NCBI RefSeq assembly: GCF_040892615.1
Contig: NZ_JBFRYC010000007.1
Coordinates: 62,001-126,000, forward strand
Origin: Thioclava arctica
GTDB taxonomy: Bacteria > Pseudomonadota > Alphaproteobacteria > Rhodobacterales > Rhodobacteraceae
Direction of reading: 5' to 3'
DNA length: 64,000 bases
In this document: positions 15,281-22,905 of the stretch, in pieces
How the letters are laid out: each line of letters starts with the position of its first letter
How positions within the stretch are numbered: position 1 is the first letter of the stretch
The notes under the pieces: model-generated
Told to the model about the DNA's origin: nothing
The model's input: only the letters and a program-made list of their open reading frames with translations
Databases searched by the model: none
Made by a program: the position numbers and the translations under genes

Positions 15281-16380
15281 CAGCCCTTCGGGTTTCGAGT
15301 TTGCCCGATGAGATCCGCAATGAGGTCGCTCGCCTGAAAGGGGCGGGCTTCCCCTTGCTGCCCTTGGGCGGTGCGCATGGCAAAGCACCACTGTTGAAGG
15401 CATGGGCAGGCCCCGGCCTAACCTTGGCACGGATCTTGGCACCGATGCACCGCACAGGCTCACAAGCCTATGGTGTGCGGCTGGATGGCTTGGCCGTGAT
15501 CGACTGCGACAGTGACGACAGCGCCCTTGTCGCGCAGATGGAAGCGCGCTTTGGTCAAAGCCCTGTCCACATCAAAACCCCACGCGGGCGGCATCTATAT
15601 TATCGCGCTGCCGGGGCCGTGCCAAACTTGCGCGGCGAGGGCTTGCCAGTAGACATCAAGACGGGCGCGCGCAGCTATGTGGTGGGGCCGCAGTCTTTGC
15701 GCCCTGATGGCGGTTTCTATGAGCCTGTGAAGGGCCTGCTAGGGAAAGACGCCCTGCCAGCCCTTCGCATCGCAGCAAGCCCGATGTGCGCACAGATCCT
15801 GACAGGGCATCGTCATGTTGAACTTGTGAAAGAGGCTATGCGGATGGTGGAGCTGGTGGACAGCGTCAAAGAACTGCAAGCCAATCTGGTGGGTATCCGC
15901 GATGATTGGTGCGTTGATCCCGCGACCATGCCCGATAGCGAGTTGCACGATATTGCTGGATGGGCTTGGAAGTGCCGCTTGGAAAACCGCATTTATCGGG
16001 GCCGCGACAGCGCCTTTGCGGTGCAACGGCTGGCCTTGGATTCCCTACGCAGCCTTTCCAACGGTGCGGACGCCATCGCGTTACTGGTGCTGTTAGAAGA
16101 TCAGCACGGCCATACTCCTGGCAAACGCTTTCCTTTGGACTTTGACGCAATGCGAGCGGCTGGCCTGTTGAACCTGTCCAAACCAAGGCTGCGCGCAGCA
16201 CGCCGTGCTCTGGAAGGTGCTGGGCTATTGCGGCTGGTGGGCAAGCATCGGGCCGGATCAAAACCGCAAACCTTTGTCCTAAGCAGGCCACAACCCGCAG
16301 TCGGTGGGGCCATGAATGTGCAGCCGATGCCAAACGTGCGCCGTGATGTGTTGCCGGGGAAAACAGGGGGGAAGGGCTAG
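15277..16380 (+). CDS. Primase-polymerase (archaeo-eukaryotic primase fold) with C-terminal winged helix
   Basis: A 367-residue protein. Residues about 20-150 have the PrimPol pattern: GFPLLPLGGAHGKAPLLKAW at the start, the metal-binding D-x-D in AVIDCDSDD (Asp76, Asp78), the s-x-H-like TPRGRHLYY (His106), and a further acidic residue in LPVDIKTGARSYVVGP (Asp125). The C-terminal third (about 285-345) looks like a winged-helix domain (LLNLSKPRLRAARRALEGAGLLRLV). It should prime or replicate islet DNA after excision. No helicase domain is fused or adjacent. GGGGAAG precedes the ATG, which overlaps the 33-residue ORF. Confidence 0.82.
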   Translation: MTALRVSSLPDEIRNEVARLKGAGFPLLPLGGAHGKAPLLKAWAGPGLTLARILAPMHRTGSQAYGVRLDGLAVIDCDSDDSALVAQMEARFGQSPVHIKTPRGRHLYYRAAGAVPNLRGEGLPVDIKTGARSYVVGPQSLRPDGGFYEPVKGLLGKDALPALRIAASPMCAQILTGHRHVELVKEAMRMVELVDSVKELQANLVGIRDDWCVDPATMPDSELHDIAGWAWKCRLENRIYRGRDSAFAVQRLALDSLRSLSNGADAIALLVLLEDQHGHTPGKRFPLDFDAMRAAGLLNLSKPRLRAARRALEGAGLLRLVGKHRAGSKPQTFVLSRPQPAVGGAMNVQPMPNVRRDVLPGKTGGKG

Positions 16381-16439
16381 TATTACTTATGACGCACGAT
16401 TTCAGACCTACAAATTCAACGGAGGCGACGAGAAACGCC

Positions 16440-17045
16440 ATGACAGCCAAACCTCAAAAGCAAAAAATGCCCGCGCCAATCACGGACGCGCAACAGGCCC
16501 GCATTGATGCCGTGGCTCTAAAGCAGGCCGCTAGGGCAGATGGGCCGCCAATGAAGCTCAAGACAGTGGATGGCGTGCTGCAAATCAACTTCACCCATGC
16601 CGATCCAGACTTGGCCCATATCCTAATGATGGCAGACCTTGGCACATGTGATCCAGATTTCATGGCTGGGATTCAAGGGCAGGTAGCATATGTCGGTGCA
16701 CAGGGTCGCCAGATTGACGAACGCGCAAGCAACTTCCTTTTGTCGGTCGCACGCGCTGTGCAGCCACGTGATGAATTAGAGGCCATGCTTGCGGTGCAGA
16801 TGGGCGCGATTCATCAGGCCACCATGATGATGGCAAGGCGGTTGAACCATGTTGAGACGATTCCGCAGCAAGACGCTGCCGAACGGGCGCTTAATAAGCT
16901 GGCGCGCACCTACACCACGCAGATGGACGCGCTCAAACGCTATCGCACAGGCGGGCAACAAAAAGTTACGGTAGAGCATGTGACAGTGAACCAAGGCGGG
17001 CAGGCTATTGTCGGTGCGGTATCACACGGAAGGGAGAAATTATGA
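16440..17045 (+). CDS. Conserved islet protein ending in a QKVTVEHVTVNQGGQAIVG motif
   Basis: A 201-residue protein, mostly helical and acidic. Residues about 95-160 are rich in Met/Ala helices (EAMLAVQMGAIHQATMMMARRL) and the C-terminus has KRYRTGGQQKVTVEHVTVNQ then GGQAIVG. I recall this C-terminal motif from hypothetical proteins in alphaproteobacterial mobile elements, where they are paired with a small Cys/His protein such as the one at 17358. Function unknown. An upstream ATG (16389) would add 17 residues; GGAGG lies between the two, so the start is uncertain. Its stop overlaps the next ATG. Confidence 0.7.
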   Translation: MTAKPQKQKMPAPITDAQQARIDAVALKQAARADGPPMKLKTVDGVLQINFTHADPDLAHILMMADLGTCDPDFMAGIQGQVAYVGAQGRQIDERASNFLLSVARAVQPRDELEAMLAVQMGAIHQATMMMARRLNHVETIPQQDAAERALNKLARTYTTQMDALKRYRTGGQQKVTVEHVTVNQGGQAIVGAVSHGREKL

Positions 17046-17368
17046 AAACTAGAATTGGTTTTTGCGCGACCATCTTAGCAATAACGCTAACTTCTGGGGC
17101 GCTTCATGCTGACGCAGATCATAATTTACAGATTATGATTGATGCAGCGCGAAAGCTCAATTGGGGCGATTGGATGGGTGACAACCATGCCTACTTACTA
17201 GTCAAACAAGAAACACAAGTCGCACCTGTCGCAGTCATATTCGGATACGCCGACAATGCTGCTGCATGTGAAACACTTGCTAGCGCCCTGTCACAGCCAC
17301 AGGCTCGGGCAGGAACCTTCAAATGTCAGCCCATTTTTAGCTCAGGAGGGGGCCGCAATGAAAAGTAA
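17042..17368 (+). CDS. Small exported islet protein, function unknown
   Basis: A 108-residue protein with a signal peptide (MKTRIGFCATILAITLTSGA, cleavage after LHA). The mature part has two Cys (ACETL and KCQP), suggesting one disulfide. The start overlaps the preceding stop by four bases (ATGA), and its end overlaps the next gene by 11 bases. It is poorer in G+C than its neighbours and is inserted between two genes that are normally adjacent, so it may be a later acquisition. A secreted islet protein could act at the envelope; no family recognised. Confidence 0.65.
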   Translation: MKTRIGFCATILAITLTSGALHADADHNLQIMIDAARKLNWGDWMGDNHAYLLVKQETQVAPVAVIFGYADNAAACETLASALSQPQARAGTFKCQPIFSSGGGRNEK

Positions 17369-17627
17369 CGCCAACCCCATGCACAAGGCTCACAGTGCGC
17401 CCCGATGCCATGCCAAGGCCAAGACAACTGGCAACCGCTGCAAAGCCCCTGCGCGGCGCGGCTGGACGGTTTGCCGGATGCATGGCGCAGGTGGTGGCGC
17501 ACCCGCTGGCCCCGGCAATGGCTCTTGGCTGCATGGGGGGCGTTCGCACGCTATGGAACAGGACAGGCGCAACCTGATGGCGCTTGTGAAATTGTCTCGG
17601 GATAGTTTGAAGGCGATGCCACGCTGA
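17358..17627 (+). CDS. Small Cys/His protein of mobile elements (HGGxxG type)
   Basis: An 89-residue basic protein. It contains PRCHAKAKTTGNRCKAPARR then VCRMHGAGGGAP, a C-x(9)-C-x(9)-C-x3-H zinc-finger-like arrangement followed by a Gly-rich stretch and HGGRSHA. Small proteins of this pattern are frequent in alphaproteobacterial prophages and islands beside the GGQAIVG protein. AGGAGGGGG precedes the ATG at 17358. It is the last gene of the islet; nucleic-acid binding is likely but unproven. Confidence 0.72.
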   Translation: MKSNANPMHKAHSAPRCHAKAKTTGNRCKAPARRGWTVCRMHGAGGGAPAGPGNGSWLHGGRSHAMEQDRRNLMALVKLSRDSLKAMPR

Positions 17628-17844
17628 CAACACGCGTTTTCCTCAAGCGTGGATGCGCACACAAGCCGGGGGTGTCGGTGTCCCGCTAGATGCTGCCAAA
17701 GGCTGAAATGCCCCCCCCCCTAGAGTGGATCTGCACCGGGCCGACCGCTCGAACACGGCGAATCCCTAGCGTTTTTCCTTTGGTGGGTAGGTTGGCGGGT
17801 AGCACCAAGATAATTGAAAATAAGTCAATGTTTTCAAAGGTAAA
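17628..17844. other. Right end of the islet, non-coding
   Basis: 217 bases between the last islet gene and the tRNA. It has a run of nine to ten C residues near 17711-17720 and the arm-type repeat at 17778-17803. No gene is credible; a 119-codon minus-strand frame crossing this region runs through the tRNA and is a shadow. Confidence 0.5.
17778..17803 (+). repeat. Integrase arm-type repeat, right end
   Basis: CTTTGGTGGGTAGG followed by TTGGCGGGTAGC, matching the left-end repeat at 12341-12367 at 21 of 25 bases or so and in the same orientation. It lies 42-67 bases inside the right attachment repeat. Confidence 0.55.
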
Positions 17845-17859
17845 TGGCGGAAGCGGTGG
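17845..17859 (+). repeat. Right attachment repeat (attR core, inside tRNA-Ser)
   Basis: TGGCGGAAGCGGTGG at the 3' end of tRNA-Ser, identical to 12210-12224. Recombination between the two copies would excise a circle of about 5.6 kb and restore the tRNA locus. Confidence 0.8.
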
Positions 17860-17934
17860 GATTCGAACCCACGGTACGGTTCCCCGCACGCTAGTTTTCA
17901 AGACTAGAGCCTTAAACCACTCGGCCACACTTCC
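17845..17934 (-). tRNA. tRNA-Ser (anticodon UGA)
   Basis: A 90-base class II tRNA with encoded CCA. The acceptor stem starts GGAAGTG and ends CGCTTCC-G-CCA. The anticodon stem CTAGT/ACTAG encloses CTTGAAA with UGA as the anticodon; a long variable arm (GCGTGCGGGGAACCGTACC) follows; the T arm has GGGTTCGAATCCC. Its 3' end is the islet's integration site and remains intact because the element brought a matching 15-bp sequence. Confidence 0.97.
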
Positions 17935-18147
17935 ATCCGCGCTCGCATTAGCCCGGTTCACGCGATTCTGAAAGCCTTTCGCGCCAATTTCCGCCCGCCT
18001 TGTGCAGCGCAGCTTTTCATGAGCCGGGCAACGCGCTAGGATCACGCGCGAAGGCGCTGGCTGCGCAGGCCGTTTCAGGCTGTACAGGACAGGATCGCTG
18101 ACGGGGCAGATAGAAGCGGGACAACCGCGCGAAGCAAGGGGCGAAGG

Positions 18148-19116
18148 ATGAAACGGCAGCAGATGCAGGAAAACGGTTTGCGCATGCGCGCATCGGCAGT
18201 GGCGCTGATTTTTGGGGCGGGGCTGGCGCTTTCGGGCTGTCAGGATGGCGCAAAACCCTTTGATTTCCTAAAGAAAAAACCTGCAGATGACAGCAGTGCC
18301 GACGCGGCTGCGACCCCTTCCAAGGCGACCAAACTGGTCGAGCGCGATGTCGAAGCGCCGCAGGTGTTTTCCGTTGATGAGCAAGGGTTGTGGGACGGTC
18401 GTCCGTCATTGGGCGGTGTCTGGGTTGCGCATCCCAAGGTCAAAGACCCCGAGCGCGTGATCATTCGCAACCCGAGCAATGGCAAATTCGTGATCGGCGC
18501 GCTGTTCCGGCGTGAAATCGACAATCCGGGACCGAAGCTGCAGGTCAGTTCGGATGCGGCCGACGCGCTTGGCATGCTTGCGGGCGCACCGACGGAATTG
18601 TCTGTCGTGGCGCTGCGCCGCGAGACGGCTCCGGTTGCGGATGAAACCACGCCATTGGTCGACAAGCCCGTGATCGCCGCGCCCGAAAAAGTTGAACAAA
18701 AATCGCTCGATACGGTGACCAGTACGGCGGCAGGCGCGATCGCCAAGGCTCAGGCAACGGACAAAGCCACCGCAAAAGCTCCGGCCAAACCCGCGATCGG
18801 CGAAGCCCCGACCCCTGCACCCGCCCCCGCACCGCCCGTTGCGGAACCGCAGACGCCTGCTAAATCCATGGTCAAAGCACCCGCAGGCAAGATGTATATC
18901 CAGATCGGTATCTTCTCGGTCGAGGCCAATGCCAAGCGCGCCCAAACCCAAATGGGCAAGGCCGGTGTGATCGCGACAATCAAGAAAGAGCAAAGCCAAA
19001 ACAAAACCTTCTGGCGTGTGATCGCAGGGCCTGCGCCCTCCAAATCCGATCTCAACGCGCTGAAGACAACCATTCACGGGCTCGGCTATCCCGATGCCTA
19101 CCCCGTCTCGAACTAG
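18148..19116 (+). CDS. SPOR-domain lipoprotein
   Basis: A 322-residue protein. The N-terminus has a lipoprotein signal ending LALSGC (lipobox, Cys about residue 31 from the first ATG). An Ala/Pro/Lys-rich low-complexity stretch (about 175-240) is followed by a C-terminal SPOR domain (about 248-320: MYIQIGIFSVEANAKRAQTQM ... FWRVIAGP ... GYPDAYPV), which binds denuded septal peptidoglycan. It is probably an outer-membrane lipoprotein of cell division. The start may instead be ATG 18184, which gives a standard short signal peptide; AAGGGG supports 18148. It is followed 7 bases later by a D,D-carboxypeptidase, another peptidoglycan protein. Confidence 0.85.
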   Translation: MKRQQMQENGLRMRASAVALIFGAGLALSGCQDGAKPFDFLKKKPADDSSADAAATPSKATKLVERDVEAPQVFSVDEQGLWDGRPSLGGVWVAHPKVKDPERVIIRNPSNGKFVIGALFRREIDNPGPKLQVSSDAADALGMLAGAPTELSVVALRRETAPVADETTPLVDKPVIAAPEKVEQKSLDTVTSTAAGAIAKAQATDKATAKAPAKPAIGEAPTPAPAPAPPVAEPQTPAKSMVKAPAGKMYIQIGIFSVEANAKRAQTQMGKAGVIATIKKEQSQNKTFWRVIAGPAPSKSDLNALKTTIHGLGYPDAYPVSN

Positions 19117-19123
19117 GATCGAT

Positions 19124-20299
19124 ATGAAACTTACCCGACTGATATTTGCCACGCTGCTGGGGGCGCTGATCGCCCTGCCCGCCTTTGCCTTTGACACCAA
19201 GGCGCGCGCGGCCTGGGTCTATGATGTGACGACGAAAACGGTGCTGCTGGACAAAAACGCCGATATCCCGCTGCCCCCGGCGTCGATGTCGAAACTGATG
19301 ACGCTCGATCTGCTGTTTGAGGCGCTCGAAGATGGCCGCATCACGATGGACACAACCTTTCCGGTCTCGGCCCATGCGCAGTCGATGGGCGGCTCGACGA
19401 TGTTTCTCAACACCACCGACCGGCCCGCGGTGAAAGACCTCATTCAGGGGATCATCATCAATTCGGGCAATGATGCCTGCGTGACCATCGCCGAGGGGCT
19501 GGCCGGATCAGAGCCAGCCTTTGCCAAGCTGATGACCGAACGCGCTCATGAACTGGGCATGAAGAACTCGATGTTTGCCAATGCCAGCGGGTGGCCCGAC
19601 CCCGGTCAGCGCATGTCGATGCATGATCTGGGTATCGTTGCCGATCGCATCATCACCCATTTCCCGCAATATTATCACTTCTTCAGCGAGACCCATTTCA
19701 ACTACAAGGATCGCGCCCCCGCCAATGCGCAAAACCGCAATCCTCTGTTGGAAATCAAGGCCGCTGACTGGAAGGCCGATGGCATGAAAACCGGCCATAC
19801 GCAGGAATCGGGCTATGGCTTGGTGGGCTCTGCGGTGATGGGAAATCGTCGGATTCTGTTCATCCTGTCGGGCCTTGATTCAGAAGCTGCGCGCGCTCAA
19901 GAGGGTGAAGCGGTCGCGAATTGGGCCTTTCGCCAATTCGTGATGAAAGACGTCGCCAAGGCCGGCACGCAGCTCGCGCAGGCCTCGGTCTGGCTGGGCG
20001 CGCAAAGCAGCGTCGGGCTGGCCCCGGAAAGCGACCTCTCGCTGCTGATCCCGGCCAATGCGCAAGATAAGGTCAAGGCCGAGGCGGTGTTTGACGGCCC
20101 TGTGTCCGCGCCCATCAAGAAGGGTCAAAAGCTGGGCAAGCTGGTCATCACGGTGCCCGGTCTGGATGCCCCGCGCGAAGTGGCGCTGGTGGCGGAAAAC
20201 GACGTCAAACGCGGCGGCTTCATGGTGCGTGTCAAGGCCGCTATTGCGCGTCTTGGCGGCAAGGCCTTCACCGCCGCGATGCAAAAGGTCAACAGCTAG
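19124..20299 (+). CDS. dacA: D-alanyl-D-alanine carboxypeptidase (PBP5/6 type)
   Basis: A 391-residue penicillin-binding protein with a signal peptide (MKLTRLIFATLLGALIALPA, cleavage after AFA). The S-x-x-K nucleophile is SMSK (Ser54, Lys57), the S-x-N motif is SGN (114-116), and K-T-G is at 222-224 (DGMKTGHTQESG). The C-terminal part (about 280-370) is the PBP5 C-terminal beta domain ending in a probable amphipathic membrane anchor. It removes the terminal D-Ala from pentapeptides in the periplasm. It heads a tight gene run with tmk and holB; the start at 19124 follows TAGGATCG and gives a complete signal peptide. The symbol dacA or dacC is uncertain. Confidence 0.93.
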   Translation: MKLTRLIFATLLGALIALPAFAFDTKARAAWVYDVTTKTVLLDKNADIPLPPASMSKLMTLDLLFEALEDGRITMDTTFPVSAHAQSMGGSTMFLNTTDRPAVKDLIQGIIINSGNDACVTIAEGLAGSEPAFAKLMTERAHELGMKNSMFANASGWPDPGQRMSMHDLGIVADRIITHFPQYYHFFSETHFNYKDRAPANAQNRNPLLEIKAADWKADGMKTGHTQESGYGLVGSAVMGNRRILFILSGLDSEAARAQEGEAVANWAFRQFVMKDVAKAGTQLAQASVWLGAQSSVGLAPESDLSLLIPANAQDKVKAEAVFDGPVSAPIKKGQKLGKLVITVPGLDAPREVALVAENDVKRGGFMVRVKAAIARLGGKAFTAAMQKVNS

Positions 20300-20302
20300 G
20301 GT

Positions 20303-20911
20303 ATGTTCATCAGTTTCGAGGGGATCGACGGGTCGGGCAAGTCGACGCAAGCGCGGATGCTGGCCGAGTCCCTGCGCACGCGCGGGCATGACGTGGTGCT
20401 GACGCGTGAACCGGGCGGCTCTCCCGGTGCCGAGGAAATCCGTCGTCTCGTGCTGGAGGGCGACCCTGATCGCTGGTCGGCGCATACCGAAATCCTGCTG
20501 TTCACCGCCGCGCGCCGCGATCATCTGGAACGCGTGATCGAACCTGCGCTTGCGGCGGGCAAGGTGGTGATTTGTGATCGCTTCGCCGATAGCACGCGGA
20601 TGTATCAGGGCCTCTCGCGCGGCGATCTGCGCGCGTTGGTGGATCAGTTGCACGCGCTGATGATCGCCCGCGAACCTGACCTGACGATCCTGATCGACAT
20701 CGACCCCGCCACTGGCCTCGCGCGCGCCAAAGGGCGGCAGGGCAGCGAAGAGCGGTTCGAGGATTTCGGCCTTGGCTTGCAGCAAAAAATGCGCGCCGGA
20801 TTTCTGGATCTCGCGCGCGAATTCGCGCCCCGTTTCGCCGTGATCGACGGCGCGCGCGCATCTGAAATAATCGCGCAAGACGTGCTGGAAACCGCCCTCG
20901 CCAAGCTCTAG
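20303..20911 (+). CDS. tmk: Thymidylate kinase
   Basis: A 202-residue dTMP kinase. The P-loop is FEGIDGSGKST (about residues 5-15), the DRx motif is CDRFADST, and REPGGSPGAEEIR carries the nucleotide-binding Arg. It phosphorylates dTMP to dTDP for DNA synthesis. It begins 4 bases after dacA and is followed by holB 10 bases later, a common tmk-holB-tatD order. Confidence 0.95.
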   Translation: MFISFEGIDGSGKSTQARMLAESLRTRGHDVVLTREPGGSPGAEEIRRLVLEGDPDRWSAHTEILLFTAARRDHLERVIEPALAAGKVVICDRFADSTRMYQGLSRGDLRALVDQLHALMIAREPDLTILIDIDPATGLARAKGRQGSEERFEDFGLGLQQKMRAGFLDLAREFAPRFAVIDGARASEIIAQDVLETALAKL

Positions 20912-20921
20912 AGTGGCGGGC

Positions 20922-22046
20922 ATGAGCGCAGCCGACCTCCCCGACCCAACCCTCGCGCCCGGAGCGCGCCACCCGCGCGAAACCCGCGTGTTGGTGGGTC
21001 AAACCCGGGCCGAAGAAGATTTCCTCGACGCCTTCAACATGGGGCGGCTGCATCACGGCTGGCTGCTGACCGGTCCGCGCGGCGTTGGCAAGGCCACGCT
21101 CGCTTGGCGCATCGCGCGATTCCTGCTGACGCGCCCCGATGACAGCGGGCCGGGCCTGTTTGGCGAACCCGACCTGCCCCACAGCCTTGATGCCGATCCC
21201 GATCACCCGGCGCTTGCGCGCATCACGGCTGGCTCGGAGCCCGGTATTTTCACGCTCAAACGCGGCCCCAATGAAAAGGAAACCGCGCTGTCGCAAGACA
21301 TTCGCGTCGATCAGGTGCGCAAGCTGAAATCGTTCTTGCACCTGTCCGCGACCGAGGGCGGGCGGCGCGTGGTGATCGTGGATGCCGCCGATGAGCTCAA
21401 CATTCAAGCCGCCAATGCATTGCTCAAACTGCTTGAGGAACCGCCCCCGCGCGTGACCTTCCTGCTGATCGCGCATCAACCCGCGCGACTGTTGCCTACG
21501 ATCCGCTCGCGCTGTCGCGAATTGCGCCTCGGCACGCTGTCGCCCGAACAGATGGAAGCCGCCCTCGCCGCCGCCGAAGACGAGGGCGAGCCGCCCGAGT
21601 TGGACCACCATGCGCTGGCGGCGCTGTCGGGGGGCTCGGTCGGGGCGGCGATCCGGCTGATCAATCTTGAGGGCATGACGCGCTATGCCAATCTGATCAA
21701 GCTGATGGCCACCCTGCCCCAGCTGGATCGTCTTGGCGCGATTGCGCTGGCCGAGGGTTGCGCAGGCAAAACCAACGAGGCGCGCCTTGATCTGACGCTG
21801 GGCCTTGTCGAATTATTTCTGGCCCGCGTGGCGCGCACCGGGGTTGCGGGCGCGCCCATGCCACAGGCCGCGCCTGGCGAGGCGGAGTTGCTGACCCGGC
21901 TGTCTCCCGATGAACAGGCGGCAATGAAATGGGCGCGACTGCATCAAACGCTGGGTGTGCGCGCGCGTCATGGCCGGGCGGTCAACCTTGACCCTGCCGC
22001 CTTGGTGATGGATATCGTGCTAGAGATCACCGCCGCTGCCGCGTGA
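20922..22046 (+). CDS. holB: DNA polymerase III subunit delta prime
   Basis: A 374-residue clamp-loader subunit of the AAA+ family. The P-loop-like GPRGVGKAT (about residues 47-55) and the sensor region PRVTFLLIAHQPARLLPTIRSRC are diagnostic. EEPPP precedes it. The usual Cys4 zinc module is reduced. It is part of the replication clamp loader. ATG 20922 is chosen over a GTG at 20913 because GGCGGG precedes it. Confidence 0.92.
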   Translation: MSAADLPDPTLAPGARHPRETRVLVGQTRAEEDFLDAFNMGRLHHGWLLTGPRGVGKATLAWRIARFLLTRPDDSGPGLFGEPDLPHSLDADPDHPALARITAGSEPGIFTLKRGPNEKETALSQDIRVDQVRKLKSFLHLSATEGGRRVVIVDAADELNIQAANALLKLLEEPPPRVTFLLIAHQPARLLPTIRSRCRELRLGTLSPEQMEAALAAAEDEGEPPELDHHALAALSGGSVGAAIRLINLEGMTRYANLIKLMATLPQLDRLGAIALAEGCAGKTNEARLDLTLGLVELFLARVARTGVAGAPMPQAAPGEAELLTRLSPDEQAAMKWARLHQTLGVRARHGRAVNLDPAALVMDIVLEITAAAA

Positions 22047-22068
22047 GCCGCGCGAAAGGAGCCTTGTT

Positions 22069-22905
22069 TTGACCCTCCCCCCCGAGATCACCGCCCCCAC
22101 TGAGATCACGGACAGCCATTGCCACCTTGATTTCCCCGATTTCGCGGGCGAATTGGATCAGGTCGTCACGCGCGCCAATGCCGCCGGGGTGACGCGGATG
22201 GTCACGATCTGCACCAAGCTGAAAAACGAGCCTTCGGTGCGCGCGATTGCTGAAACCCATAAAGGTGTGTTCTACGCCGCGGGCACCCATCCGATGAGCG
22301 TGGCCGAAGAGCCGATGACATCGGTCGAAGAACTGGTCGCGCTGGCCCAGCATCCGAAATTCGTCGGGATTGGCGAAACCGGGCTGGATTACCATTACAC
22401 CGCCGAGAGTGCCGAGGCGCAAAAGGTCTCGCTGCGCATCCATATCGCGGCGGCGCAGGAAACCGGCTTGCCGCTGATTATCCATGCGCGCGATGCTGAT
22501 GAAGATATGGAAGCGATCCTGACCGAGGGGATGCGCGCCAAGCCCTATCCCTGTGTCATGCATTGCTTTTCCTCGGGTCCGCGTCTGGCGCAGGCGGCGA
22601 TTGATCTGGGGTTCTACCTGTCGATGTCAGGCATCGCGACCTTCCCGCGCAGCCAGGAGGTGCGCGATATTTTCGCCGCCGCGCCGCTTGATCGCATCCT
22701 CGTGGAAACCGACAGCCCCTATCTTGCCCCGCCGCCCCATCGCGGGCGGCGCAACGAGCCTGCCTATTCCGCACTGACCGCCAAGGTCGGGGCCGATGTG
22801 TTCGGAATTTCTCTCGAGGACTTCGCCGCCGCCACGCAGGCCAATTTCGATCGGCTGTTTGCGAAAGCCGCCCAACATGGCGAGCGTGGGAGTCTCGCGC
22901 CATGA
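22069..22905 (+). CDS. tatD: TatD-family metal-dependent hydrolase
   Basis: A 278-residue TIM-barrel hydrolase. The first metal motif is ITDSHCHLDFPDF (H-x-H), then GIGETGLDYHY, the IIHAR histidine, MHCFSSGP and LVETDSPYLAPPPHRGRRNEP. The protein is most like the YcfH/TatD deoxyribonuclease group. The start is probably TTG 22069, with AAAGGAG seven bases before it. Its stop overlaps the next start (ATGA). Confidence 0.9.
   Translation: MTLPPEITAPTEITDSHCHLDFPDFAGELDQVVTRANAAGVTRMVTICTKLKNEPSVRAIAETHKGVFYAAGTHPMSVAEEPMTSVEELVALAQHPKFVGIGETGLDYHYTAESAEAQKVSLRIHIAAAQETGLPLIIHARDADEDMEAILTEGMRAKPYPCVMHCFSSGPRLAQAAIDLGFYLSMSGIATFPRSQEVRDIFAAAPLDRILVETDSPYLAPPPHRGRRNEPAYSALTAKVGADVFGISLEDFAAATQANFDRLFAKAAQHGERGSLAP

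Larger units (their letters stand above)
12210..17859. mobile_element. Integrated islet at the 3' end of tRNA-Ser(UGA), about 5.6 kb
   Basis: A 15-bp direct repeat (TGGCGGAAGCGGTGG) occurs at 12210-12224 and at 17845-17859. The right copy is the CCA end and acceptor/T-arm of an intact tRNA-Ser gene. Between the copies lie a P4-type integrase at the left end, AlpA-like and winged-helix regulators, a primase-polymerase and a set of unknown genes, all on the plus strand. The left repeat and integrase are at the end distal to the tRNA. No capsid, terminase, relaxase or conjugation gene was seen, so it resembles a satellite-like or minimal integrative element. Similar direct repeats lie just inside both ends (12341 and 17778). 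Confidence 0.85.

Noticed and set aside
17686..18045. 119-codon minus-strand frame
   Set aside because: It contains the whole tRNA-Ser gene.
20913..20921. GTG start of holB at 20913
   Set aside because: It would place the start inside the region that serves as ribosome site for ATG 20922.
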